Positions 8,408 to 17,694 of a DNA stretch of 64,000 bases are shown one piece after another. The notes under the pieces were generated by a model that saw only the letters and a program-made list of their open reading frames with translations, searched no databases and was not told the origin of the DNA. The position numbers were made by a program, and so were the translations under genes. This stretch comes from Flavobacterium sp. GTDB lineage: Bacteria > Bacteroidota > Bacteroidia > Flavobacteriales > Flavobacteriaceae. Position 1 is the stretch's first letter, and every line of letters starts with the position of its first letter. Location: contig JAIXSK010000035.1 of the NCBI GenBank assembly GCA_027484725.1, positions 1-64,000 on the forward strand, in the 5' to 3' direction.

Positions 8408-9742
8408 ATGAAGATTAATCATTTTATATTGTGCTTTTTTTGTGTTTTTTATTCGTATGCCCAATGTTGGCGAGAGATTGCCGGAGGCGGTGGGAATCAC
8501 AAAGTAGCCATTAAAACCGATGGGACACTCTGGGCTTCTGGAACAACTTGGTTTATCAGCTACAATGGTTTTGAACAAATTGGTTCTGATCATGACTGGA
8601 AACAAGTTTCCACAGGTAAGTATCACTTTTTAGCAACCAAAAATGATGGTACCCTTTGGGCTTGGGGTAAAAACAACTATGGACAGTTGGGTGATGGAAC
8701 TTTGATAGACAAAAATTTTCCTGTTCAAATAGGCACAGACACAGATTGGAAGTATGTTTTTGCAGGTTATGACTCAACCAACATTGCAATTAAAACTGAT
8801 GGGACTCTATGGGTTTGGGGATACAATTACTCAAATTTTCTGGGCATTGCATGGGCTGATATCAACATTCCCACACAAATAGGTACAGATTCTGACTGGT
8901 TAACGGCTGTCATTGGTAATAATCATTGTTTGGCTGTTAAGGTCGATGGTAGTTTGTGGTCTTGGGGCGGTAACAATTCAGGTCAACTAGGTTATGTTTT
9001 ATCTGGAATTCCCACAAATATGCCCAGAAGAGTTGGCAACGATTATGATTGGAAATTGGTTTCTGCAAGTCTTGGTACATCTGCAGCTATCAAAAATGAT
9101 GGGACGCTCTGGATGTGGGGAAATAATTATTACGGTGCTTTAGGAAATGGCAATCAAACAAACTTAGACGAACCCACCCAAGTAGGAACCGATTCTGATT
9201 GGATTGATGTTTCATCAGAGATGGAATTCACCTTGGCTCTCAAAAGTAATCACACGCTTTGGGCATGGGGAGATAATTCATTTGGAGAATTAGGAAATGG
9301 TTCAGTAGCGCCCTCATATACGCCCATTCAAACAGCCAATTTTGCCTATCTCATAGTAACAGATCAATGGGAGAAAATAGCAACCGATTCTCATCTTACT
9401 TCGGTAATAAGAGCAGATAACACTTTATGGCAATGGGGACACAATTTTACGGGTATAAGTCGACCGGTTAAAGAAAATTGCACCAACCTTGAAATACCTT
9501 CTTTTACTAAACAAACTGATTTTTTAATACATCCAAATCCTTCATCAGATTATATTTCAGTGTTCAATATGACCGATTATCCAATGCAAAAAGTTATAAT
9601 TACGGATGTTTTAGGAAAAAGAAAGCTTGAGATACATCAAAATTTTGATGTGATTGATGTTAGAGGTCTGTCAGCAGGATGTTACTTTATCAATGTTATT
9701 TCAGAAGATAAAGTCTCTACATTAAAATTTATAAAACAATAA
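8408..9742 (+). CDS. RCC1-repeat protein with T9SS sorting domain
   Basis: 444 residues from the ATG at 8408. A signal peptide (MKINHFILCFFCVFYSYAQ) precedes about seven RCC1/BLIP-II type repeats with the signature KxDGTLWAWGxNxxGQLGDG and TQIGTDSDW, a seven-bladed beta-propeller pattern. The C-terminus, from about residue 375 (IHPNPSSDYISVFNM to STLKFIKQ), is a type A T9SS domain. It shares no repeat type with the cargo gene at 6664, yet both sit between the same flanks (mak-like sequence upstream, glgB-like start downstream). It is probably surface-exposed; its function is unknown. Confidence 0.87.
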   Translation: MKINHFILCFFCVFYSYAQCWREIAGGGGNHKVAIKTDGTLWASGTTWFISYNGFEQIGSDHDWKQVSTGKYHFLATKNDGTLWAWGKNNYGQLGDGTLIDKNFPVQIGTDTDWKYVFAGYDSTNIAIKTDGTLWVWGYNYSNFLGIAWADINIPTQIGTDSDWLTAVIGNNHCLAVKVDGSLWSWGGNNSGQLGYVLSGIPTNMPRRVGNDYDWKLVSASLGTSAAIKNDGTLWMWGNNYYGALGNGNQTNLDEPTQVGTDSDWIDVSSEMEFTLALKSNHTLWAWGDNSFGELGNGSVAPSYTPIQTANFAYLIVTDQWEKIATDSHLTSVIRADNTLWQWGHNFTGISRPVKENCTNLEIPSFTKQTDFLIHPNPSSDYISVFNMTDYPMQKVIITDVLGKRKLEIHQNFDVIDVRGLSAGCYFINVISEDKVSTLKFIKQ

Positions 9743-9772
9743 ATACGCTCTGCATATAAAAAAAATCAACCC

Positions 9773-11677
9773 ATGAACAAAACCCAACCGCATTCACTCT
9801 TTACCGATTTTGATATTGAATTGTTCAAAGCCGGCAAGCATTTTAAATTATATGAAAAATTTGGCGCCCACCTTACCGAAGTCAATGGTGTTCAAGGGGT
9901 GTATTTTGCCGTTTGGGCACCCTCGGCGCGCTCGGTATCAGTAGTGGGTGATTTTAATTACTGGATACAAGGCGAGCACCCGCTCTATGTGCGTTGGGAC
10001 AGCTCGGGTATTTGGGAAGGTTTTATTCCCGGGGTTGATAAAGGCACCAAATACAAATACAAAATACAATCTAACAACCGCGATATTATTACCGAAAAGG
10101 CTGATCCGTTTGCTTGGTATTGCGAGCATCCGCCCCATACAGCCTCAGTAGTTTGGGATTTAGACTACCGCTGGAAAGACCAAAAATGGCTCGAGGCGCG
10201 CAAAAGCCAAAACCAACTCAACCGCCCACATTCGGTGTATGAAGTACATCTGGGTTCGTGGCGGCGCAATGCCGAGGGCAAATTCTTGACTTATTTGGAA
10301 CTCGCAGATCAATTGGTGCGTTACGTGAAAGAAATGGGCTTTACGCATGTAGAGTTTATGCCGGTCATGGAATATCCTTATGATCCGTCATGGGGCTACC
10401 AACTTGTGGGTTATTATGCGCCGACGTCTCGTTTTGGCAAGCCACAAGATTTTATGTTGCTGGTAGATAAACTGCATCAGGCGGGCATAGGCGTTATTTT
10501 AGATTGGGTACCGTCGCATTTTCCGGATGATGCCCATGGCTTGGGCTTCTTTGATGGCTCAAACCTCTATGAACACCCGGATCGCCGCAAAGGCTACCAC
10601 CCCGATTGGAAAAGTCTGGTGTTTAATTATGGCCGCAATGAAGTGCGTTCGTTCTTGATCAGCAATGCCATTTTTTGGCTGCATCAATACCATGCCGATG
10701 GTTTGCGTGTCGATGCCGTGGCCTCAATGCTGTATCTGGATTATTCGCGCAACGACGGCGAGTGGGAACCCAACATTTATGGTGGCCGTGAAAACCTCGA
10801 TACCATTAGTTTCTTAAAAGATTTTAACGAAGCGGTGTATACCATGTTTGAAGGCGTGCAAACCATAGCCGAAGAAAGCACTTCTTTCCCGATGGTGTCG
10901 CGCCCAATATTCAATGGCGGACTCGGTTTTGGCATGAAGTGGATGATGGGCTGGATGCACGATACCTTACAGTATTTTAAACGCGAACCCGTGTACCGAA
11001 AATACCACCAAAATGATTTAACGTTCTCGATGACCTATGCGTTTTCAGAGAACTTTATGTTGCCGCTCTCGCACGATGAAGTGGTCTATGGCAAACACTC
11101 TATAGCCGGGCGTATGCCGGGCGATGAATGGCAGAAGTTTGCCAATTTGCGCTTGCTCTACGGTTATATGTTTACGCATCCGGGGGCCAAGTTGCTCTTT
11201 ATGGGTGCCGAGTTTGGTCAGAGCGCTGAGTGGAATTTTGAAGGTGAACTCCAGTGGTATTTATTGCAATTTGGGTATCATCAAGGCATTCAAAAACTCA
11301 TTACTGATTTGAACGCTTTGTACAAATCACAACCGGCTTTGTATGAAAAACAATTTTCACCCGAAGGTTTTGAGTGGATCAACTACTCTGACCATCAAAA
11401 CGCGGTGATTGCTTATATCCGCAAAGGCGAAAACACCCAACAAGATTTGGTCGTGGTGTGCAATTTTACACCGGTAGTGCGCCAAGATTACCGCATAGGT
11501 TTGCCGAGAAAAGGCAAACTCACCCAGATTTTTAATTCAGATGAAACCTCATACGGAGGCTCAGGCGTGGGCCATAGCAAGGCGGTAAAAATAGATGCTG
11601 AGCCTTGGAACGGTCGTGATTTTTCAGCGGCTATTACCTTACCGCCATTGGGCGTAGTAGTTTTTAAAATGAGCTAA
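9773..11677 (+). CDS. glgB: 1,4-alpha-glucan branching enzyme
   Basis: 634 residues. A CBM48 domain (about residues 15-115, VYFAVWAPSARSVSVVGDFN) precedes the GH13 barrel. The signature motifs are complete: FMPVMEYPYDPSWGYQ, nucleophile Asp in DGLRVDAVASM (about 313), acid/base Glu in TIAEEST (about 367) and LPLSHDEVV with the third carboxylate. It makes alpha-1,6 branches in the glucan polymerised by GlgE. A strong terminator follows. Its first 50 or so bases are duplicated at 8253, a sign of past rearrangement. Confidence 0.96.
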   Translation: MNKTQPHSLFTDFDIELFKAGKHFKLYEKFGAHLTEVNGVQGVYFAVWAPSARSVSVVGDFNYWIQGEHPLYVRWDSSGIWEGFIPGVDKGTKYKYKIQSNNRDIITEKADPFAWYCEHPPHTASVVWDLDYRWKDQKWLEARKSQNQLNRPHSVYEVHLGSWRRNAEGKFLTYLELADQLVRYVKEMGFTHVEFMPVMEYPYDPSWGYQLVGYYAPTSRFGKPQDFMLLVDKLHQAGIGVILDWVPSHFPDDAHGLGFFDGSNLYEHPDRRKGYHPDWKSLVFNYGRNEVRSFLISNAIFWLHQYHADGLRVDAVASMLYLDYSRNDGEWEPNIYGGRENLDTISFLKDFNEAVYTMFEGVQTIAEESTSFPMVSRPIFNGGLGFGMKWMMGWMHDTLQYFKREPVYRKYHQNDLTFSMTYAFSENFMLPLSHDEVVYGKHSIAGRMPGDEWQKFANLRLLYGYMFTHPGAKLLFMGAEFGQSAEWNFEGELQWYLLQFGYHQGIQKLITDLNALYKSQPALYEKQFSPEGFEWINYSDHQNAVIAYIRKGENTQQDLVVVCNFTPVVRQDYRIGLPRKGKLTQIFNSDETSYGGSGVGHSKAVKIDAEPWNGRDFSAAITLPPLGVVVFKMS

Positions 11678-11696
11678 CGCAAAAATCAACTTCATC

Positions 11697-11733
11697 AAAA
11701 CAGCTTTGGCTTTTGGGCGAAAGCTGTTTTTTT
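11697..11733 (+). terminator. Intrinsic terminator of glgB
   Basis: A perfect 9-bp stem AACAGCTTT/AAAGCTGTT around a 12-nt loop is followed by a run of T. It lies about 20 bases after the glgB stop and abuts the stop codon of the small minus-strand reading frame at 11732. Confidence 0.85.
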
Positions 11734-11869
11734 ATATCCCAAAGTCCGGAAAATAATTGTAGTCATCGTTGAAGCCTTCGGTGGGTTCCGAAGTTTTTGG
11801 AATGGGTTTGTGCGCTTGACTTTCAGTGAATAGCCTTTGAAGATTTTGGGGTAAGATGTTTGTTTTCAT
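11732..11869 (-). CDS. Possible small acidic protein
   Basis: A 45-residue frame runs from an ATG at 11869. It starts MKTNILPQNLQRLFTESQAH, has a Pro/Lys/Thr-rich middle and an acidic, aromatic end (EGFNDDYNYFPDFGI). The composition is more protein-like than random AT-rich sequence and no other gene covers this interval. There is no recognisable family and no membrane segment. This is tentative. Confidence 0.35.
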   Translation of the reverse strand: MKTNILPQNLQRLFTESQAHKPIPKTSEPTEGFNDDYNYFPDFGI

Positions 11870-12050
11870 AGGTTTGACTTTTTGTTTTGGGTAAGCTAAA
11901 ACTACAAACTCGATTCGAAAACTTGTTATTTTTTCGATACAAAGCAGAATTTTCAGATAAAAGGCTCAAGTCAAGGCATCGATGTTCTGAAAATGAAGTT
12001 ATTAACCAAATCATTAACGACAACGTTTTCGTGAAAAACTGACCATTTCG

Positions 12051-12081
12051 TTTGGGTTGCGCCCTGAATTTTGTATGTTTG
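12051..12081 (+). promoter_or_regulatory. Consensus Bacteroidetes promoter for the GH31 gene
   Basis: TTTG at 12051-12054, a spacer of exactly 19 bases, then TATGTTTG at 12074-12081, which matches TAnnTTTG fully. Transcription would begin about 12088. That rules out the upstream in-frame starts at 12057 and 12075 and points to the ATG at 12117. Confidence 0.75.
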
Positions 12082-12116
12082 AAACCCTTGCAAAAGCTAT
12101 TTTTAGACCTCTATTT

Positions 12117-14516
12117 ATGATTACAAATACCGAACTTGAATACAAAGGCGATTTGTTTCCGTCGCAGATTACAGGATTCCAAAAAGACGGTGATTCTGTG
12201 TTTTTTACCACCGACAACAATGTCATTCTTAAACTTACCGTGCTGCGCGATAGCTTGGTTCGGTTTAGATATACCACCAAAGGATACTTCAGCAAAGACT
12301 TCTCATATGCCATCGACAAAACCCAATCGCACGGCTACAACTTTCTGGAAGTAACAGAGCTTAAAGAAGTCTACCAAATCAAAACCAGCAAAATCATCTG
12401 CTCTGTGAGCAAAGCCGATATGCGCATAGCGATTACTGATTTAGAAGGCAACTGCATTCTTGAAGATGAGCTTGGTTTTCATTGGGAAGAAAGCTACCAA
12501 TTTGGCGGCAACATCGTCAAGATGAGTAAAGCCTCGCGCGACGGAGAATCATATTACGGTTTGGGCGACAAAGCCTCACATCTGAACCTCAAAGGCAAAC
12601 GCGTTGAGAACTGGGCTACCGATCAGTATGCCTTTCACAAAGATCAAGAGCCTTTGTACAAAGTGGTGCCGTTTTATATTGGTTTGCACCACAAAATGGC
12701 CTACGGAATTTTCTTTGACAACACCTTTAGAACCTTCTTTGATTTTTGCCATGAGCGCCGCAACGTCACAAGCTTTTGGGCCGAAGGTGGTGAGATGAAT
12801 TACTACTTTATCTATGGCCCGGATATGGCCGATGTAGTCACCACCTATACGCACCTGACCGGAAAACCCGAAATGCCGCCCATGTGGGCTTTGGGTTATC
12901 ACCAGTGCAAATGGAGTTATTACCCTGAGAGCAAAGTCAAAGAGATCACGAGCAAGTTCCGCGAACTGCGTATTCCGTGTGATGCCATTTACCTCGATAT
13001 TGATTATATGGACGGCTTTCGATGTTTTACCTGGAGCCCCGAGTATTTCCCGGACCCGAAACGCATGATTGCCGAACTGGCCCAAGACGGATTTAAAACC
13101 GTGGTGATTATTGATCCGGGGATTAAAATTGACAAAGAATACTGGGTATACAAAGAAGCTTTAGAAAAAGATTACTTCTGCAAACGCGCCGACGGGCCTT
13201 ATATGAAAGGAAAAGTTTGGCCGGGCGAATGCAACTTTCCTGATTATACCAATCCTGAAGTGCGCGAGTGGTGGGCCGGATTGTTCAAAGAAATGATTGC
13301 CGATTACGGTGTGAAAGGTGTTTGGAACGATATGAACGAGCCGGCCGTGATGGAAGTTCCGGGCAAAACCTTCCCGATGGATGTGCGTCACGATTATGAC
13401 GGAAACCCATGCAGCCACCGCAAAGCACACAATATATACGGAACCCAAATGGCACGTGCTACTTATGAAGGCGTCAAACAATTTGCGTATCCAAAAAGAC
13501 CATTCATCATTACGCGCTCGGCCTATTCGGGGGCACAGCGTTATACTTCTTCGTGGACGGGCGATAATGTAGCTTCCTGGGAACACCTCTGGATTGCCAA
13601 CATTCAAATGCAACGCATGTCTATGTCGGGCATGGGCTTTACCGGTTCTGATATTGGCGGATTTGCTGAACAACCTTCGGGTGAACTCTATGCGCGTTGG
13701 ATACAACTGGGTGTGTTTCATCCGTTTTGCCGAACGCACTCATCGGGCGATCACGGTGATCAAGAGCCATGGTCATTTGATGATGAAGTGGTCAACATCA
13801 CGCGCAAGTTTGTCGAGTTGCGCTACCAATTGTTGCCGTATTTGTATACCATGTTCTGGGAATACATCAATGATGGGGTGCCTATGCTCAAGCCTTTGGT
13901 TTATTATGATCAGGCCGATCCGCAAACGCATTACCGCACTGATGAATTTGTATTTGGGAACCAGATTTTGGTATGCCCTATCTTAGAACCCAATGCACAA
14001 GGCCGCAGAATGTATTTGCCATCGGGCCATTGGTACAACTACTGGACCGACGAGTTTGTGGTGGGGCACAAAGAACTTTGGGTCAAGACTGATTATGACC
14101 AGATTCCGATATTCATCAAAGAAGGTGCTGTTATCCCGAAATATCCGGTGCAGCAATACGTAGGCGAAAAAGAGTTTGATGAGATTTCATTAGATGTATA
14201 CTTTAAATTGGGCAAAGAAAAATCAATGTTGTATGAAGATGCCCAAGACGGTTATGACTACAACAAAGGGCGCTTTAGCCTATCAACCTTTACTTTGCGC
14301 GGCAAAGAAACCGAGCTCATTGTGCAACAACACAAAGAAGGCAAGTTTGAGACTCCGTATCAAAGATTCAAAATCAAATTACACGGATTGCCCTTTGCCA
14401 TAAAAACCATTGAAATTGACAATGAAGTGATTTCATTTGACAAACTTTCATTTAATGGCAAAGACACTTTAATCATTGAGAAAGATTTCTCAGAATTGCA
14501 CCTCATTGGCGGTTAA
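12117..14516 (+). CDS. GH31 alpha-glucosidase
   Basis: 799 residues from the ATG at 12117, the start chosen because a full-consensus promoter lies at 12051-12081. There is no signal peptide, so it is probably cytoplasmic. The GH31 barrel contains the IYLDIDYMDGFRCFTW strand, nucleophile Asp in GVWNDMNEPAVME (about residue 404) and acid/base Asp in SSWTGDNVASWEHL (about 482), plus FTGSDIGGF. The family hydrolyses terminal alpha-glucosidic bonds. The position after glgE/mak/glgB suggests turnover of alpha-glucan or its oligosaccharides, but separate transcription allows another role. Exact linkage specificity cannot be read from sequence. Confidence 0.92.
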   Translation: MITNTELEYKGDLFPSQITGFQKDGDSVFFTTDNNVILKLTVLRDSLVRFRYTTKGYFSKDFSYAIDKTQSHGYNFLEVTELKEVYQIKTSKIICSVSKADMRIAITDLEGNCILEDELGFHWEESYQFGGNIVKMSKASRDGESYYGLGDKASHLNLKGKRVENWATDQYAFHKDQEPLYKVVPFYIGLHHKMAYGIFFDNTFRTFFDFCHERRNVTSFWAEGGEMNYYFIYGPDMADVVTTYTHLTGKPEMPPMWALGYHQCKWSYYPESKVKEITSKFRELRIPCDAIYLDIDYMDGFRCFTWSPEYFPDPKRMIAELAQDGFKTVVIIDPGIKIDKEYWVYKEALEKDYFCKRADGPYMKGKVWPGECNFPDYTNPEVREWWAGLFKEMIADYGVKGVWNDMNEPAVMEVPGKTFPMDVRHDYDGNPCSHRKAHNIYGTQMARATYEGVKQFAYPKRPFIITRSAYSGAQRYTSSWTGDNVASWEHLWIANIQMQRMSMSGMGFTGSDIGGFAEQPSGELYARWIQLGVFHPFCRTHSSGDHGDQEPWSFDDEVVNITRKFVELRYQLLPYLYTMFWEYINDGVPMLKPLVYYDQADPQTHYRTDEFVFGNQILVCPILEPNAQGRRMYLPSGHWYNYWTDEFVVGHKELWVKTDYDQIPIFIKEGAVIPKYPVQQYVGEKEFDEISLDVYFKLGKEKSMLYEDAQDGYDYNKGRFSLSTFTLRGKETELIVQQHKEGKFETPYQRFKIKLHGLPFAIKTIEIDNEVISFDKLSFNGKDTLIIEKDFSELHLIGG

Positions 14517-14533
14517 ATTTTCGCGAACAATTG

Positions 14534-14541
14534 TATTTTTG
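14534..14541 (+). promoter_or_regulatory. Bacteroidetes -7 box before the M48 protease
   Basis: TATTTTTG matches TAnnTTTG 20 bases before the ATG at 14561. The nearest TTG upstream is 25 bases away, longer than the usual spacer, so only the -7 element is convincing. Confidence 0.45.
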
Positions 14542-14560
14542 TAGTGCTAAAAATACGTTT

Positions 14561-15376
14561 ATGATGAAAAAAATAGCAATGTTTTCAGCTGTGGCTGCTC
14601 TGATTTTGAGTTGTTCCAAAAATCCGTTTACCGGAAAAAGCAGTTTGAATTTTGTATCCAACAGTGAATTGTTTCCGAGTTCGTTTCAGCAATATGGGCA
14701 GTTTTTAAAAGAAAACAAGGTGATTACAGGAACCGCCGATGCCAAAATGGTCGAAAAAGTCGGCATCAAAATCAAAACCGCTGCCGAGCGATGGCTCAAA
14801 GCCAACGGCTATGAAAAATATCTTGATGGATATCAGTGGGAATACAAACTCGTTGACAGCAAAGACGTAAATGCTTGGTGTATGCCCGGCGGAAAAATTG
14901 TAGTCTATACCGGAATCTTGCCCATTACCCAAACCGAAGCCGGCTTGGCCACGGTTATGGGGCATGAAGTATCCCACGCCTTGGCCAACCACGGTGCCCA
15001 ACGCATGAGCGCGGCTCAGTTGCAACAAATTGGGGCAGCAGGTGTAGCGGTAGCAACCGGAAATCAAAGTGCACAAACCCAACAAATTTTACAACAGGCC
15101 TATGGCATTGGTTCGCAGGTTGGGGTGATGTTGCCTTTTAGCCGCAGTCATGAAAGTGAGGCTGATCAGATTGGTTTGACCCTGATGGCCATTGCCGGAT
15201 ACAACCCGCAAGAAGCCTTGACTTTTTGGCAACGCATGGCCGCCAAATCAGGGGGTAAAGCCCCCGAGGAATTTATGAGCACGCACCCTTCTGACGAAAC
15301 CCGTATCGCCAATATTAAAAGATTAATTCCGAGCGCCAAGGCTGAGGCAGCCAAGTTTGGAGTAACGTTTAAATAA
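14561..15376 (+). CDS. M48-family metalloprotease lipoprotein
   Basis: 271 residues from the first of two adjacent ATG codons. The N-terminus is a lipoprotein signal with the cysteine in ALILSCSKNPF. The zinc site is HExxH in VMGHEVSHALANHG (about residue 134), with the third-ligand Glu in SHESEADQIGLTLM. This matches the periplasmic Oma1/LoiP/BepA-like M48 peptidases that handle envelope proteins under stress. It is membrane-anchored through lipid. Its own -7 box and terminator make it a single-gene unit. The start at 14531 is rejected because it precedes the lipoprotein signal and overlaps the promoter. Confidence 0.93.
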   Translation: MMKKIAMFSAVAALILSCSKNPFTGKSSLNFVSNSELFPSSFQQYGQFLKENKVITGTADAKMVEKVGIKIKTAAERWLKANGYEKYLDGYQWEYKLVDSKDVNAWCMPGGKIVVYTGILPITQTEAGLATVMGHEVSHALANHGAQRMSAAQLQQIGAAGVAVATGNQSAQTQQILQQAYGIGSQVGVMLPFSRSHESEADQIGLTLMAIAGYNPQEALTFWQRMAAKSGGKAPEEFMSTHPSDETRIANIKRLIPSAKAEAAKFGVTFK

Positions 15377-15382
15377 AAGAAT

Positions 15383-15405
15383 CCGCTAGAAATAGCGGTT
15401 TTTTT
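15383..15405 (+). terminator. Intrinsic terminator of the M48 protease gene
   Basis: CCGCTA, a GAAA tetraloop and TAGCGG are followed by seven T, 7 bases after the stop codon. Confidence 0.88.
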
Positions 15406-15412
15406 GTGCAAC

Positions 15413-15420
15413 TAATTTTG
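15413..15420 (+). promoter_or_regulatory. -7 box before the AraC/GyrI regulator
   Basis: TAATTTTG matches TAnnTTTG and lies 65 bases before the ATG at 15486. No TTG occurs at the expected upstream distance. If used, transcription begins near 15427, before the alternative TTG start at 15435, which therefore stays possible. Confidence 0.35.
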
Positions 15421-15485
15421 CGCTACAGTCTTCATTGAGTGCTTTTCTGTTCTGTGTGCTTAGTAGACCAATCCAACCAAAAAAT

Positions 15486-16388
15486 ATGCAAGACCTCTAT
15501 ATTCAACGCATCAACCAAGTACTGACTTATATTGATGAACAGCTTGATGCTGATTTGACTCTAGAAACCGTTGCCCGGGTGGGTTGTTATTCGCCCTATC
15601 ATCTTCATCGGTTGTTTAAAGCCATTACCCATGAAACACTCAATGCCTATATTACCCGCAAGCGCATTGAAAGAGCCGCTCTTTTGCTCATACATCATCC
15701 TGAGTACAGCATTGCTGAAATAGCCCTGAAATATGGCTTTAAAAACGATTCTACCTTTTCAAAAACCTTTAAAAAAATCTACCAAACCAGCCCGAGCCAT
15801 TTTCGAAAAACCCAGCAAGGCAATATGAGCAAGATTGGACAAGTCAATAGCAAGAATGGTCAACAAAGCTACTTGACCCCGGAATACCTTTGCAATATTG
15901 ATCATCTTAAAAATTGGAGCCAAATGAACGCAAAAATTCAAATTGCCACCATGCCCGACCGCTATTTGGCTTATGTAACCCAAATAGGCATAAACGGAAT
16001 AGAAGAATCATTTCAAAAAATCATTCGATGGGCGCGCGCCAAAGATCTGCTGCTGCCTGAAAACGCCCAACTGTGCCGTGTGTTTCACGACAGTTTTAAA
16101 GTTACCGACCCCAATAAAGTACGCATGAGCATGGGTATTGCAACTGCGCACAAAATACCGGCTGATGGAGTGGTGCAACAAATCAAGTGGCCGGGCGGCA
16201 AAAATATAGTGGCGCGTTTTGAAATCGAACCACAAGCGTTTGAACCCTCATGGAATAGCCTATTTATTTGGATGGCTGAGAACGGCTACCAAAAAGCCGA
16301 CCGAAATCCGTTTGAAATATACCACAATAACCCCAACGAGCATCCGGAGCAAAAATGCATTGTTGATTTGTGTATTCCGGTGGTTTAA
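15486..16388 (+). CDS. AraC-family regulator with GyrI-like ligand domain
   Basis: 300 residues from the ATG at 15486; a TTG at 15435 would add 17 residues of no clear domain value. Residues about 5-105 form the double helix-turn-helix (LTLETVARVGCYSPYHLHRL, IAEIALKYGFKNDSTFSKTF). From about 145 to the end lies a GyrI/Rob-type small-molecule binding domain (ATMPDRYLAYVTQIG to CIVDLCIPVV). Such regulators often respond to drugs or hydrophobic compounds. The target is not evident; the next gene is a membrane protein, which could be a target by proximity only. Confidence 0.9.
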   Translation: MQDLYIQRINQVLTYIDEQLDADLTLETVARVGCYSPYHLHRLFKAITHETLNAYITRKRIERAALLLIHHPEYSIAEIALKYGFKNDSTFSKTFKKIYQTSPSHFRKTQQGNMSKIGQVNSKNGQQSYLTPEYLCNIDHLKNWSQMNAKIQIATMPDRYLAYVTQIGINGIEESFQKIIRWARAKDLLLPENAQLCRVFHDSFKVTDPNKVRMSMGIATAHKIPADGVVQQIKWPGGKNIVARFEIEPQAFEPSWNSLFIWMAENGYQKADRNPFEIYHNNPNEHPEQKCIVDLCIPVV

Positions 16389-16395
16389 ATTTCTG

Positions 16396-16414
16396 TGATA
16401 TTGATGCAATATCA
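16396..16414. other. 8-bp inverted repeat after the AraC gene
   Basis: TGATATTG, a 3-base loop and CAATATCA form a perfect dyad 8 bases after the stop codon. There is no T-run behind it, so it is not a standard terminator; it could be a weak stem or a binding site. Confidence 0.3.
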
Positions 16415-16590
16415 ACTATGGTTGGTATATTATTCTGAGGGTGCACTCAAATGGCCAGACCAGATGTTCCTAGATGATTCAGAGCGATCGGCTTGTAGCG
16501 CTGAGGATGTTTTGTTTTGGGTTTGCTTTTTTTTGCTATTTTAGACCTAGCGTTTAATGTGCATCTATTTTAAAACCTAAAAAACACAAC

Positions 16591-17196
16591 ATGATCCATC
16601 AATTTTTAAAAGCAAAACACTGGCAAATATTTACCTTAACCTTTGCTGTGCCCATGATTTTTTACTTTATACTCTTTGCGGGTATGATGTCAACAGCCAT
16701 ACATTTAAGCCAAAGTCAGCAACCTGATCCGACGATGATGCTGAACTATATGAAGTTTTTTCCGATCATCATTCTTTTATTTATGGCCAGCTTGTTTGGT
16801 TGGCATTGGTCGGTGGCCATAGGTTTGCAAAATAAAGTTCCCGAGCCCATAAAAATGAAAGTCAAAAAGTTTAAAACCTTCTTTTTTATACCGCTCATAT
16901 ACATGTTGGCATTTCTTGCTTTTTTTAGCTTGACCATGAATGAACTTTCGGGCCCCAACCCCGAACCCAACCTCAAATTCATGGGCATAGGGCTTATATT
17001 GATTATTCCGATGCATCTTTTCTCAATATTTTGTATGCTTTACTCTTTGTACTTTGTGGCCAAAACCCTTAAAACGGTTGAGTTGCAAAAAGAAGTTAGC
17101 TTTAGTGAATTTGCCGGAGATTTCTTTTTGATCTGGTTTTTCCCAATTGGGGTATGGATCATTCAGCCCAGAATCAATAAAATAGTGGGTGCCTAA
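16591..17196 (+). CDS. Integral membrane protein, unknown function
   Basis: 201 residues with about five hydrophobic segments: roughly residues 14-36, 53-75, 93-112, 125-150 and 168-188. The last segment carries WFFPIGVWIIQPRIN, a pattern seen in small Bacteroidetes membrane proteins of unknown function. No catalytic motif is visible. An A-rich leader precedes the ATG, and repeat arrays begin 34 bases after the stop. Confidence 0.75.
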   Translation: MIHQFLKAKHWQIFTLTFAVPMIFYFILFAGMMSTAIHLSQSQQPDPTMMLNYMKFFPIIILLFMASLFGWHWSVAIGLQNKVPEPIKMKVKKFKTFFFIPLIYMLAFLAFFSLTMNELSGPNPEPNLKFMGIGLILIIPMHLFSIFCMLYSLYFVAKTLKTVELQKEVSFSEFAGDFFLIWFFPIGVWIIQPRINKIVGA

Positions 17197-17230
17197 AGTA
17201 CTACTCACTGCAAACCATTGTTGTGGGTTT

Positions 17231-17583
17231 GAGACACGCTGCGCTTTGAGACCGCTGCGCTGTAAGACCGCTTCGCTGTAGGACACGCTTCGCTATAGAC
17301 CGCTTCGCTTTGGGACCGCTTCGCTGTAATACCACTTCGCTTTTAAGAATAAAGGGATTGTTTGGTTTACGAATTCAATTACTTCAAAAATCAAGAATCG
17401 TTAATCATTGCAGACCGCTGCGCTTTGGGACCGCTTCGCTATGAGACCGCTTCGCTATGGGACCGCTTCGCTGTAAGACCACTTTGCTTTAGGACACGCT
17501 TCGCTGGAGGATAGAAGGGATTGTTTGGTTTACGAATTCAATTACTTCAAAAATCAACAATCGTGAATCAACAATCGTGAATT
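17231..17583. repeat. Composite repeat array (GACCGCTTCGCT units plus 56-bp core, two copies)
   Basis: Seven units of about 16 bases (GACCGCTTCGCT with variable GTAA, ATAG or TTGG tails, some as GACACGCTTCGCT) lie in 17231-17345, and six more in 17413-17510. Each array is followed by the same core, about 56 bases at 17352-17407 and again at 17515-17570: AAGGGATTGTTTGG, TTTACGAATTCAATT and ACTTCAAAAATCAA, then ATCGT. Related modules occur at about 28158-28610, 32330-32934 and, inverted, 55162-55520. The array fills the 498-base gap before hsdR and marks the edge of the accessory region. Confidence 0.85.
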
Positions 17584-17694
17584 ATTTTTTTAGAGGAAAA
17601 CTTTGTGGGTTGGTGAATGCTCCATTATTAATGCCATGTAACGAATGTTTATCTGTGCTGTGTACAAAAGCGGTATATTTTAATTTTCTTGTCT

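Noticed and set aside
12057..12116. Earlier starts for the GH31 gene (TTG 12057, ATG 12075)
   Set aside because: They lie inside or before the predicted transcription start of a full-consensus promoter.
13161..13739. 192-residue minus-strand frame inside the GH31 gene
   Set aside because: It is a shadow of a clear coding sequence, with no motif. The same applies to the long frames opposite glgE, hsdM, lon and cmk.
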